The position numbers and the translations under genes are program-made. DNA of 64,000 nt from JAJYUU01 sp963822955 (GTDB taxonomy: Bacteria; Actinomycetota; Actinomycetes; Streptosporangiales; Streptosporangiaceae), in contig CAWGJS010000008.1 of NCBI GenBank assembly GCA_963822955.1, positions 434,001-498,000 of the forward strand. The letters run 5' to 3'. Under the pieces are notes generated by a model. It saw only the letters and a program-made list of their open reading frames with translations. It had not been told where the DNA came from and ran no database searches. Below, one piece after another: positions 34,722 through 42,210 of the stretch. Numbering within the stretch: the stretch's first letter is position 1; each line of letters opens with the position of its first letter.

Positions 34722-35589
34722 CGGAGGCTATCTCCGCCAGGTTCTGGCGAACGAGGTCGAGGTCATCCCGGTCCTTGACGACAGCGCCCAGCGTGTCTTC
34801 CGCAGCCTGACGGGTCAGGTCGGTCTCACCGAGGAAACCTAGCGTCCGTACCCAGTCGATGGTCTCTGCCACGCCGGGCGGTTTGGCCAGGTCCAGTTCC
34901 CGAAGCCGGTGCACTGCAGCAACGACCTTGCGCGTCAGGTCCTGCGCCGCGCCAGGCTCCCGGACGAGCACGATCTCTACCTCGCGCTCGGCCGACGGGT
35001 AGCCGATCCAGTGATACAGGCAGCGGCGCCGCAGCGCGTCGTGCAGCTCCCTGGTCCTGTTGGAGGTCAGGATCACCGTCGGCGGTGATTCCGCCTTGAT
35101 GGTCCCGATCTCCGGGATGCTGATCTGGAAGTCCGACAGCACCTCCAGCAGGAACGCCTCGAACTCGTCGTCGGCCCGGTCGACCTCGTCAATGAGCAGC
35201 ACCGCCTGATCTCCCGCCCGCACGGCCTCGAGCAACGGACGTTCCAGGAGGAATTTGGGTCCGAACAGCCGGTCCACCGACTGCTCGTCTGCCGCCTGGC
35301 GCTCAGATAGCGCGCGGATCTGCAGCATCTGCCGCGCGTAGTCCCATTCATAGAGAGCCTGATTGGTGTCGATACCCTCGTAGCACTGCAGCCGGATGAG
35401 CTTGCGGCCGAAGATGCTGGCCAGGACCTTGGCGACCTCGGTTTTGCCGACGCCCACCTCGCCTTCGAGCAGGACAGGCCGGTGCAGCGACAGCGCTACG
35501 AGCAGTGACGTGGCGAGCCCCCGGTCGGCGAGGTATCCGCCCATCCGCAGGCGATCGGTCAGCTCACCGACGGTTCCGGGATACTCCAC
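34714..35589 (-). CDS. coxD: CoxD-like MoxR AAA ATPase (system 2)
   Basis: A 291-residue AAA+ ATPase: Walker A GEVGVGKTEVAK (about residue 42), Walker B LLIDEVDRADDEFEAF, sensor 1 VILTSNRTRELHDAL, arginine-finger region RRRCLYHWIGYP and lid LRELDLAKPPGVAETI. It matches the system 1 ATPase block by block (LIRLQCYEG, ALYEWDYARQ, FLLERPLLEA), so the two are paralogues. GTG 35589 is preceded by GAGGAG. With CoxE it would refold CoxL for metal insertion. Confidence 0.92.
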   Translation of the reverse strand: MEYPGTVGELTDRLRMGGYLADRGLATSLLVALSLHRPVLLEGEVGVGKTEVAKVLASIFGRKLIRLQCYEGIDTNQALYEWDYARQMLQIRALSERQAADEQSVDRLFGPKFLLERPLLEAVRAGDQAVLLIDEVDRADDEFEAFLLEVLSDFQISIPEIGTIKAESPPTVILTSNRTRELHDALRRRCLYHWIGYPSAEREVEIVLVREPGAAQDLTRKVVAAVHRLRELDLAKPPGVAETIDWVRTLGFLGETDLTRQAAEDTLGAVVKDRDDLDLVRQNLAEIASGG

Positions 35590-35631
35590 CGAGCGAATCT
35601 CCTCGCCGTCTGCTGCCTGAGTCAGCGAACT

Positions 35632-35889
35632 TCAGCCCGAGCCCAGGACAAGATCACGGACGCTGTCACCAGCGCGGTTCAGTTTGCCCTCGCGCTCAAG
35701 CCTGGCCCGCCAGGCGGACGCCAGGTCGCTCTCGCCCGCCGCGAAGTCGTCAAAGCCGACTCCGGCGTCGGTCATCCGCTTGCAGGAACCCTTCTCACCG
35801 GCAGCGTTGTCGAGGTCCGTTGCGGTCTGCCCCTGACCGCGCCATACCTCGCGCAGCACTTCCAGGGCTTCGGCAGGCTCTGCACTCAT
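35632..35889 (-). CDS. Hypothetical protein, 85 aa
   Basis: A small acidic helical protein (AEALEVLREVWRGQGQTATD, LDNAAGEKGSCKRMTDAGVG, SAWRARLEREGKLNRAGDSV). No membrane segment or known domain. ATG 35889 is nine bases after GGAAGG; the ATG at 35898 touches that site. It lies 42 bases before the CoxD gene on the same strand and could be cotranscribed with the CoxD/CoxE pair. Confidence 0.6.
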   Translation of the reverse strand: MSAEPAEALEVLREVWRGQGQTATDLDNAAGEKGSCKRMTDAGVGFDDFAAGESDLASAWRARLEREGKLNRAGDSVRDLVLGSG

Positions 35890-36022
35890 ATCGGACATCC
35901 TTCCGCCCGGCGCAATGCATCGACTGTAACTCTGGTGCGAGAGCACTCGCGAGTCGGGATTAAGTGATCTCTTAATCGCCGCGGGGGCGCGTCACGGCGG
36001 CCCGGCCCCGCAGCCGTTCGGC

Positions 36023-36787
36023 ATGATGGCGACTATGGAACTGTCGGTGGCTGCGAGCACAATGACGACCGTGCCGACTATCACTTTCCGCAGCGATATG
36101 ACTGTCGACCTCGTCAAGCACTCGGCCTCGGACGCCGACGTGATCTGGGCAGCGCGAGTCTCCACCAAGGGCGAACAGTCGCTGGCTGAGATCGACGGTG
36201 ATCCCGAACGGTCGGCAGGGCTGATCAACTACCTGATGCGCGACCGCCACGGGACGCCGTTCGAGCACTCGACGATGACCTTCTACGTCAGCGCGCCGAT
36301 CTTCGTGTTCCGCGAGTTCATGCGGCACCGGACCTTCAGCTATAACGAGGAGAGCGGCCGGTACCGGACGCTCGAGCCGGTTTTCTACGTGCCGGGACGC
36401 GACCGCATGCTCGTGCAATCCGGCAAGCCGGGTGCGTACCTGTTCACGGCCGGCTCTGCTGAGCAGCAAGATCTCGTGACCGCGACAGTCGAGGCCGCGT
36501 GCCGCCAGTCGTACGAGGCATACCTGGAGATGCTGGAAGCCGGCGTGGCCCGCGAGGTCGCCAGGACCGTGCTGCCCGTGGGTCTGTACTCATCCATGTA
36601 CGCCACCTGCAACGCACGGGCCCTTATGAACTTCCTGTCGCTCCGGGTGAAGCACGATGACGCCACGTTCCCCTCGTTCCCGCAGCGCGAGATCGAGATG
36701 GTAGCCGAGCAGATGGAGACGCTGTGGGCTGGGCTGATGCCGATCACGCACGCCGCCTTCCAGCGGAACGGCCGCGTCTGCCCGTAA
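36023..36787 (+). CDS. thyX: FAD-dependent thymidylate synthase ThyX
   Basis: A 254-residue flavin-dependent thymidylate synthase that makes dTMP from dUMP with methylene-folate and NADPH. The ThyX signature RHRTFSYNEESGRY is complete, with upstream FEHSTMTFYVSAPIFVFREFMRH and downstream ARTVLPVGLYSSMYATCNARALMNFLSLR, which holds the dUMP-binding arginine and flavin-contact residues. ATG codons at 36023, 36035 and 36062 are all possible; the family core begins near ITFRSDMTVDLV, and no ribosome site decides. It is a single gene between divergent and convergent neighbours. Confidence 0.96.
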   Translation: MMATMELSVAASTMTTVPTITFRSDMTVDLVKHSASDADVIWAARVSTKGEQSLAEIDGDPERSAGLINYLMRDRHGTPFEHSTMTFYVSAPIFVFREFMRHRTFSYNEESGRYRTLEPVFYVPGRDRMLVQSGKPGAYLFTAGSAEQQDLVTATVEAACRQSYEAYLEMLEAGVAREVARTVLPVGLYSSMYATCNARALMNFLSLRVKHDDATFPSFPQREIEMVAEQMETLWAGLMPITHAAFQRNGRVCP

Positions 36788-36802
36788 GCTCGCCCCTCTA
36801 GG

Positions 36803-37609
36803 TCAGCGATCGCGGAGCGTGCTGATGGCCGCGGCTGCCGCCGCTCCGATGGCGCGGTCGATGGCGGCAGCGCCATGCGGGGTCTCGGCAGACTGAGTGA
36901 AGACCGCGGCAGCATAGCCGGAGCCGTCGGGGTACTCAATGACGCCGATCTCGTTCCGGATGACGCCGACGAGGCCACCGCTCTTGGCCGACACGCGTAC
37001 CGGCGGCGGGAATGCCGCCGCTAGCCGGTGCCTTGTCAGCTGCTGGCTCATGAGCTGACGAACCCGCTGGCATGCCTGCGAAGGTCCGGCCTGCCCGGTC
37101 CATATCAGCCGCAGCAACGTCACCGTGTCGCGCGCTGTGGTGCGAGTGGCGCGGTCTGCCGTCAGCGCGTCGGCTGCCATGATGCGCTCCATCAGCCGCC
37201 GCTCCGCTGCCTCCGAGTGCGGCTGTGACGCTCCGGCGGATAGGGCATTCCAGCCGCTGAAGCCAGCGGCATCGGTCGCGTCATTGTCGCTGATGGCCAG
37301 CATGGCCACCACGAGGTCCCGCAGTGAGACGGCGACGTCGTCGTCGCGGAACAGCGAGAATCCGACGGGGCCTGGGGTCCGCCGCGATGCGGCCAGGGTT
37401 GCCCGCTCTCGCGGATCGAGCCGTCCGTCGGCGAGCTGGGTCTCAGCTTCGAGCGCGACGCAGACCTTGAACACCGACGCGGCTACCACCGGACGCTCGG
37501 CATCGACCGCTGCTTCCTGCCCGCCGTCGAGCGACTGCACGCACAGCTGGCCAGCGCATCCGGCCTGCCTGAACAACTCCGCGATCGCCGCGCTCACTCG
37601 GCCCGCCAT
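36803..37609 (-). CDS. Class A beta-lactamase-like serine hydrolase
   Basis: A 268-residue penicillin-binding-like hydrolase. SxxK appears as ASVFKVCVALE (about residue 47), SDN as AISDNDATDAAG (about 106) and KSG as VSAKSGGLVGVIRNE (about 213), the three active-site elements of class A beta-lactamases. No Sec signal or lipobox is seen, which is unusual for a beta-lactamase and suggests a cytoplasmic esterase or amidase role, or an undetected start. ATG 37609 lies one base after the stop of the GNAT gene, so the two are one unit. Confidence 0.82.
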   Translation of the reverse strand: MAGRVSAAIAELFRQAGCAGQLCVQSLDGGQEAAVDAERPVVAASVFKVCVALEAETQLADGRLDPRERATLAASRRTPGPVGFSLFRDDDVAVSLRDLVVAMLAISDNDATDAAGFSGWNALSAGASQPHSEAAERRLMERIMAADALTADRATRTTARDTVTLLRLIWTGQAGPSQACQRVRQLMSQQLTRHRLAAAFPPPVRVSAKSGGLVGVIRNEIGVIEYPDGSGYAAAVFTQSAETPHGAAAIDRAIGAAAAAAISTLRDR

Positions 37610-37610
37610 C

Positions 37611-38159
37611 CTATGAGGTGGCCGCCCGCACCGTCGTGGCGTCAATGCTGTACTTCACTTGCCACGCATTGAACGCCATGAACCTGGCGACCTGAGACAT
37701 CCCGATGGCCTCGAGGAGCCGACGAGATTCGAGGTTGGCTTCCTGCGTAATCGCGATGACCACCGGCGGCGCCGGAGTGATGTTCTGGAACGCCCAGCTC
37801 ACTGCTGCGCTGACGCACTCGCGTCCGTATCCATCGCCCCAGGACTCGGGGAGCAGCTGGTAAGAAACCTCGGCATCGCCGCCCGCATGGCCGTCGGGCT
37901 CGGTCTCTGGATCGATGACCACCAGGCCGAAGACAGCGTCGTGCGACCTGCGGACCACGCTGAACAGTGTGGTAGCGCCCACGCATCTCGCCAGGCGAGG
38001 CGCAAGCTCGTCCGGCGCAACCGGTCCGCCCAGGTACTTGCGCACCCTCAGGTCGGTCATCAGCCGAGATATCACCGGAACATCCGCCTGCTCAATGGGA
38101 CGCAGCAGGAGCCGATCTGTCAGGATCGTCGCCGGCCAGGGAGCTTTGCGGCCACTCAT
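37611..38159 (-). CDS. GNAT acetyltransferase (RimJ/RimL-like)
   Basis: A 182-residue N-acetyltransferase. Motif order is as in RimJ/RimL: ILTDRLLLRPIEQADVPVIS, FGLVVIDPETEPDGHAGGDAEVSYQLLPESWGDGYGRE (acetyl-CoA loop region), and ITQEANLESRRLLEAIGM. It may acetylate a protein N-terminus or a small amine. It is the first gene of a pair with the beta-lactamase-like gene. Substrate unknown. Confidence 0.88.
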   Translation of the reverse strand: MSGRKAPWPATILTDRLLLRPIEQADVPVISRLMTDLRVRKYLGGPVAPDELAPRLARCVGATTLFSVVRRSHDAVFGLVVIDPETEPDGHAGGDAEVSYQLLPESWGDGYGRECVSAAVSWAFQNITPAPPVVIAITQEANLESRRLLEAIGMSQVARFMAFNAWQVKYSIDATTVRAATS

Positions 38160-38226
38160 AAATCGACCCTAACAGGCAAAAGGTTCACCGTCGTGGCTGT
38201 CTGTTATGGTCCGGACCGTCTGCGGC

Positions 38227-39567
38227 CTATGTGCGAAGGCGACACCCGCTCCCGCCGCGCGGTCCGCCACCGGATCTGTCCAGTGCGCATGCGGGTTCAT
38301 CGAGCTTGGCCACGCGAGCGGATGCGCCGGCTACGTCCGATCGAAGGCGGCGGTGGCTCAGGTAGATCATTAGTATGAGGGCCAGGGCCGCAAGCCCGAG
38401 GATGTCCTCCAGTAGCCGACCGGGCAACACTGGGAAGCCGTGCTTGAGCCAGCCCTGAGCCCAGGTCGGCAGCGCGGTCGTCGCAAACAGACTGCCTGCC
38501 GCCGCCGCCGCGAAGACGCGGCGCCAGGTGCGGCCGTCACCGATCAGCACCCCGAGCACTGCCACTAGCCAGCAATAGTGCTGGATCCAGGCGACCGGCG
38601 ACAGCAATGCCGCGAGCAGCCCCGTGATTGCGATTCCGGCCATGTCGTCGCCCGAGGTCCAGCATGACCTGGCGGCGGCGAGGCCGACGGCCGCCACCAC
38701 AAGCGCGACCGCGAGCCAGACCGCGGTTGGGGCCAGCAGCGTGCGGTACGGCTCGAGTGCACGCAGGACGATTCCGCGCAGTGACTGGTTCTGAGCCGAG
38801 CCGCTGCCACCAACCCGCCTGGTGTCGAACATCGCGGTCGTCCAGTAGCTGACTGAGTCGCGAGGGCTGACTAGCCAGGCAAGCGCCGTGCACGCGGCAA
38901 ACGAAGCGGCGGCGACCGCCGCCTCCCGGCGGCGCCGGGTGATCAGCAGGTACACCACGAACACGCCGGGCTCCAGCTTGATCGCGGTGGCCACGCCGAT
39001 CAGCAGCCCCCGCGGCCAGCGCGGACGATCAGAGGCAAGGTCGAGCAAACACAGCGCGACCAGGAAGATGTCAACCTGGCCGAAGGCGAACTCCCGAGCC
39101 AGCGGGTATAGCAGCGCGCAGCAGGCCAAGGCGGCGGCGAACGCGGCCAGTCTCAGCGGGCCGGCCCTGGCCAGCAGGGGCCGGAAGCTGAACCACACCG
39201 CCACCGCGAGCGGCACGCAGACCATGACCACGGCCCACGCCGCCTTGGCCGCCGCGAACGGTACCAGGGTCAGCGGCACGGCAAAGATCGCGGCGACCGG
39301 CGGATAGGTGAACCACAGCCCGTCCGGCGTGCGGATCGCATACACGTCCAGGCCGTGCCGCAGGGCATTTCCCCCGGCGGCATACACCTGGAGGTCCAGC
39401 ATCGGCCCCCGCACGGCACTGACGCAACGCCAAGCCAACACCGCGACAGCCAGCAGGCAGCAGAGCAAGGTAGCAGTCACGATGGCGGCGCGCCGCATGC
39501 TGACGTGACGCCTGCTGGGGAAGACGTCGGGCGCTGGCACGCCGACATCGGCACCGCGCGCGATCAT
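38227..39567 (-). CDS. GT87-family polyprenol-phosphate mannosyltransferase-like membrane protein
   Basis: A 446-residue integral membrane protein with about ten helices, of the GT-C fold family 87 that includes PimE. The catalytic loop after the first helix has DLQVYAAGGNALRHGLDVYA with the conserved aspartate; FTYPPVAAIFAVPL and FGQVDIFLVALCLLDLA are typical family segments. It would move a mannose or similar sugar from a lipid donor to an envelope glycolipid at the outer face of the membrane. ATG 39567 follows GTGAGGA. The end (ARVAKLDEPACALDRSGGGP) is a soluble tail. Confidence 0.88.
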   Translation of the reverse strand: MIARGADVGVPAPDVFPSRRHVSMRRAAIVTATLLCCLLAVAVLAWRCVSAVRGPMLDLQVYAAGGNALRHGLDVYAIRTPDGLWFTYPPVAAIFAVPLTLVPFAAAKAAWAVVMVCVPLAVAVWFSFRPLLARAGPLRLAAFAAALACCALLYPLAREFAFGQVDIFLVALCLLDLASDRPRWPRGLLIGVATAIKLEPGVFVVYLLITRRRREAAVAAASFAACTALAWLVSPRDSVSYWTTAMFDTRRVGGSGSAQNQSLRGIVLRALEPYRTLLAPTAVWLAVALVVAAVGLAAARSCWTSGDDMAGIAITGLLAALLSPVAWIQHYCWLVAVLGVLIGDGRTWRRVFAAAAAGSLFATTALPTWAQGWLKHGFPVLPGRLLEDILGLAALALILMIYLSHRRLRSDVAGASARVAKLDEPACALDRSGGGPRGGSGCRLRT

Positions 39568-39876
39568 TGATCCTCACTTGTGCCAGAGCACACGCGTCGC
39601 CCTGAAAGACGTGCCGATGGCGACAACTGCGCGATACACCACGCTTCCTGCACTGCCGGCTGGCCCCTCGTATCCTGCAACTTCCGACCGGAAAGTTGGG
39701 TGCGCCCGGCGCCCTGTCCACGTACAGTCCGAGTCTGATCCACATTTACCCTCCGCGCCCGCAGAACCCCGGAACACCATCACGGCGATCAGTCACGGCG
39801 TGACCGGCGCGCACGGGCGTCACGGAGCCCGGAGGGCGTGTCTCCGGCTCTGCGGATGCGCTGATTGTGCTCCGGG
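39568..39876. other. Intergenic region with an imperfect hairpin
   Basis: No supported gene. The frames present lack ribosome sites and coding character. At 39678-39698 CAACTTCC and GGAAAGTTG form a stem with one bulged base, a possible operator or mRNA structure for the GT87 gene downstream on the minus strand. Confidence 0.4.
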
Positions 39877-40206
39877 CTAGGGCTGAGGGAAGTCGTTCCA
39901 GCCCTGCCCGCCGTTACCGGTGCAGCCGCCGCTTTGGGCCACGATGAACGCCTTCTCGTCGGTGCCCTTGTCCGACGACAGGCATGACCCGCCGCCGACG
40001 TCGTCGTTGTAGACGATCTCGGGCGCTGTGCCGACTGCCTTCCAGAGCTGCGCCGTCCTGCCGCTGTCGCAGTCTGCAAGGATTACGTCACCGCTCGGGC
40101 TGCCTCCTGCCGGGCCGGAGTACTCCGCGCACTGCGACGTGCCGTCCAGGCGGAGCAGTTCATAGCCGGAAGGAACCACGTCAAGGTCCCGCACCTGGAT
40201 GCTCAC
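39877..40206 (-). CDS. Hypothetical protein or fragment, 109 aa
   Basis: A glycine-, serine- and cysteine-containing protein with four cysteines (SQCAEYSGP, LADCDSG, GGSCLSSDKG, SGGCTGNGG) and LWKAVGTAPEIVYNDDV, which looks like an extracellular beta domain. Yet there is no signal peptide. The frame opens at ATG 40251, but that lies in the AT-rich patch; GTG 40206 is a better guess. I think it may be the C-terminal remains of an exported or receptor-kinase ectodomain. Low certainty. Confidence 0.4.
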   Translation of the reverse strand: MSIQVRDLDVVPSGYELLRLDGTSQCAEYSGPAGGSPSGDVILADCDSGRTAQLWKAVGTAPEIVYNDDVGGGSCLSSDKGTDEKAFIVAQSGGCTGNGGQGWNDFPQP

Positions 40207-40248
40207 CCGGCCGCACCGCAGAGTCAATATACTTCGTCCATTAATTAC

Positions 40249-40263
40249 CAATATGGGATATTG
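40249..40263. promoter_or_regulatory. AT-rich perfect palindrome
   Basis: CAATAT and ATATTG flank GGG in an AT-rich island (about 40225-40270) in an otherwise GC-rich region, between the hypothetical protein and the PAS gene, both on the minus strand. A TATACT element lies next to it. Possible operator or promoter. Confidence 0.35.
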
Positions 40264-40284
40264 CTAACTAAGTGCGCCGGCCTG

Positions 40285-40743
40285 TTAGCCGGGCCCGTCG
40301 GCCGCAGGGTCCGCCTCCAGCACGGCCATGAACCTGTTCAGGCGCTCAGTGACCTCCTGAACGCAGAACGCGATCAGCGCCACGCGGCCGTCCGGGCCGA
40401 AGACCGGCGCGATCGTCGCACTCCAGTACCGCCTGGCGAACACGCCCGGACTGCCCGGCACCTCAAGGTCATGCCGCTGGAACTCCATGGGCTCAGGGTC
40501 ACCCGTGGCCAGGACCCGGTGCAGCGCCGACCGGAGGTTGCGCGAGCCCCCGCCACCTGGATCCCAGGGATTGTCCGGGAAGGCGTCAAAGATGTTGCGG
40601 CCCAGCACGTCTTCCTGGGTGCGGCCAGCCGCCTGAAGGTAGGCCTGATTCGCGTCGGCGATCACGAACTCCGGCGTCAGCAGCGCCACCAGGACCGGGA
40701 GCTGCCGGTACACCGCCATGTAGTCGACTTGCGATCCGGTCAT
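40285..40743 (-). CDS. Single-domain PAS protein
   Basis: A 152-residue protein that is almost entirely one PAS domain: VYRQLPVLVALLTPEFVIADANQAYLQAAGRTQEDVLGRNIFDAFPDNP, then WSATIAPVFGPDGRVALIAFCVQEVTERL. There is no output domain, so it may work with a separate kinase or phosphatase. ATG 40743 follows AAGGGGGGTGAA; the longer frame has no such site. Stand-alone PAS proteins of this kind often go with SpoIIE-type phosphatases in Actinomycetota, but none is near. Confidence 0.82.
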   Translation of the reverse strand: MTGSQVDYMAVYRQLPVLVALLTPEFVIADANQAYLQAAGRTQEDVLGRNIFDAFPDNPWDPGGGGSRNLRSALHRVLATGDPEPMEFQRHDLEVPGSPGVFARRYWSATIAPVFGPDGRVALIAFCVQEVTERLNRFMAVLEADPAADGPG

Positions 40744-40938
40744 CACTTCACCCCCCCTTAATTCAGTCTGGTACTCCCGCCTTGTGCACCTAACAGGGCA
40801 GGTGTCGGCGCACAGCCGCGTGCCTGAATCGTGGGCGAGGCGCCGTAACGAAATCACGCCGCACGAGCGCGAGGAAGGCCACCCCTCATGAACCTCAACG
40901 TCATGAGAAACGGCTTTCTGACCTGCGGTAATGCTCGG

Positions 40939-41012
40939 TGGGCCTGGGAGGACTTGAACCTCCGGCCTCTTCCTTATCAGGGAAGCGCTCTAACCGTCTG
41001 AGCTACAGGCCC
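40939..41012 (-). tRNA. tRNA-Ile (anticodon GAT)
   Basis: A 74-base cloverleaf on the minus strand. Acceptor GGGCCTG pairs with CAGGCCC, D-arm AGCTCAGACGGTTAGAGC, anticodon arm with loop CTGATAA (GAT), T-arm GGAGGTTCAAGTCCTCC, discriminator A, no encoded CCA. In related genomes this gene follows gyrA and the DUF3566 gene as here and is next to tRNA-Ala; here tRNA-Ala is 30 kb away. Confidence 0.97.
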
Positions 41013-41078
41013 GAACTTGTGCCGACGCCGCCTGCGCCCGGCACGCCGGATAGGTTACCGCAAGCCGGGACTAGCTGC

Positions 41079-41951
41079 TCAGTCGGATTCCTTGAGCGTG
41101 ACCTCAATACCGCCGGTCAGTGTCGTCACCACGTTGTACAGCGCCGCGCCGACGGTCGCCAGAGCCGTGAACAGGATCGCGTTGATGGTGCACACCAGCG
41201 CGGTGTACTCCAGCACCCGGGACGCCTTGAACCAGCTGGTCGCGTTGTTCCCCGGATGGTTCTTGTTGTAGGTGACCAGGCCGACGGTGTCCTCGATCTT
41301 GGCGAAGACGCCGAGCTTGGAAAGCGCGAAGTAGACCACCGCCACGGCGACGAACATGACGACCCAGCCGACCAGCGAGATCAGGAAGCTGAACTTCATG
41401 ACCGACACCGGCTCGATCCGCTCCAGGCTGAGCAGCGCGCGCCGAGTCTGGGCGCCGCCCTGCTGCGGCCGGGCCGCCTGCGACGCCCGTGGCGGCAGGC
41501 CCGCGCCGGGGCCGGCCGACGGCCGCCTGATCGAGGCTGACGGAACTCGTGGCGGTGCCTTCGGCCGGGGCCTGGACGCGTTCTTGGTCACACCCGAGAA
41601 CGATGCACCGACCTTCGCGGCCAGGCCGCGGGCGCTGCTGGCTGCGCCAGTCACTGCCGCCATCGGCGACGTCGTAACCGAGCCCCCTGCAGGCCTGGCC
41701 TGGGCGGGCGCCATCAACGAGCTGGGCGGCTGGCTCGTGCCAGCCTGCCACGCTGGGGCCGGCGCGCTCACCGTCTGACTGGCCCCGCTTGGCGCCGTAG
41801 CTGCCGCATCGGTGGACGACGTGGAAGCCGGTGTTGCATCGCTATCTGAGCTTTCTGCTGGCGTCGTGCTCTCAGAACCATCGCCAGACGCCCGAGATGG
41901 CGTCTCCACCCGGTTGTCCACCCCGTCCTCCTCCGCACAGTTCACTGACAC
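41079..41951 (-). CDS. DUF3566 transmembrane protein
   Basis: A 290-residue protein. The first 170 residues are low in complexity (Ser, Ala, Pro, Thr) and probably disordered; residues about 175-290 are the DUF3566 domain with two membrane helices (FSFLISLVGWVVMFVAVAVVYFAL and the later CTINAILFTALATVGAALYNVV) around the loop LGVFAKIEDTVGLVTYNK. It ends in IEVTLKESD. DUF3566 proteins sit directly after gyrA throughout Actinomycetota; role unknown. About 260 bases between its start and gyrA hold no gene. Confidence 0.92.
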   Translation of the reverse strand: MSVNCAEEDGVDNRVETPSRASGDGSESTTPAESSDSDATPASTSSTDAAATAPSGASQTVSAPAPAWQAGTSQPPSSLMAPAQARPAGGSVTTSPMAAVTGAASSARGLAAKVGASFSGVTKNASRPRPKAPPRVPSASIRRPSAGPGAGLPPRASQAARPQQGGAQTRRALLSLERIEPVSVMKFSFLISLVGWVVMFVAVAVVYFALSKLGVFAKIEDTVGLVTYNKNHPGNNATSWFKASRVLEYTALVCTINAILFTALATVGAALYNVVTTLTGGIEVTLKESD

Positions 41952-42210
41952 GAGGTTATCCCCAAGTCAGCTGAGTGTGATTCGTTCGAACCAGAACCGC
42001 AGCTGCGGCTTCTTTTATGACGCCCAGGGCGACCGGATCGTTGCAGCCCGCAGACGACCTCGCGGACAACTGTCCCCGTGGTGGGCCACGTCCCCCGGAC
42101 CTACCCACATTTTTACGCTACTTTCCGGCACGATACATGGTCAATCAGCCCCGCTACCAGCGTCGACGTCAGCCCGCTCAGATCCGGCAGCCCGCAGGCG
42201 CCCAGCCTGA

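Noticed and set aside
39578..39880. A 100-residue plus-strand frame between the GT87 and hypothetical genes
   Set aside because: No ribosome site, no domain, composition unlike neighbouring genes.
40938..41540. An open frame starting MGLGGLEPPASSLSGKRS
   Set aside because: This well-known artefact is translated tRNA sequence (tRNA-Ile) followed by the antisense of the DUF3566 gene.
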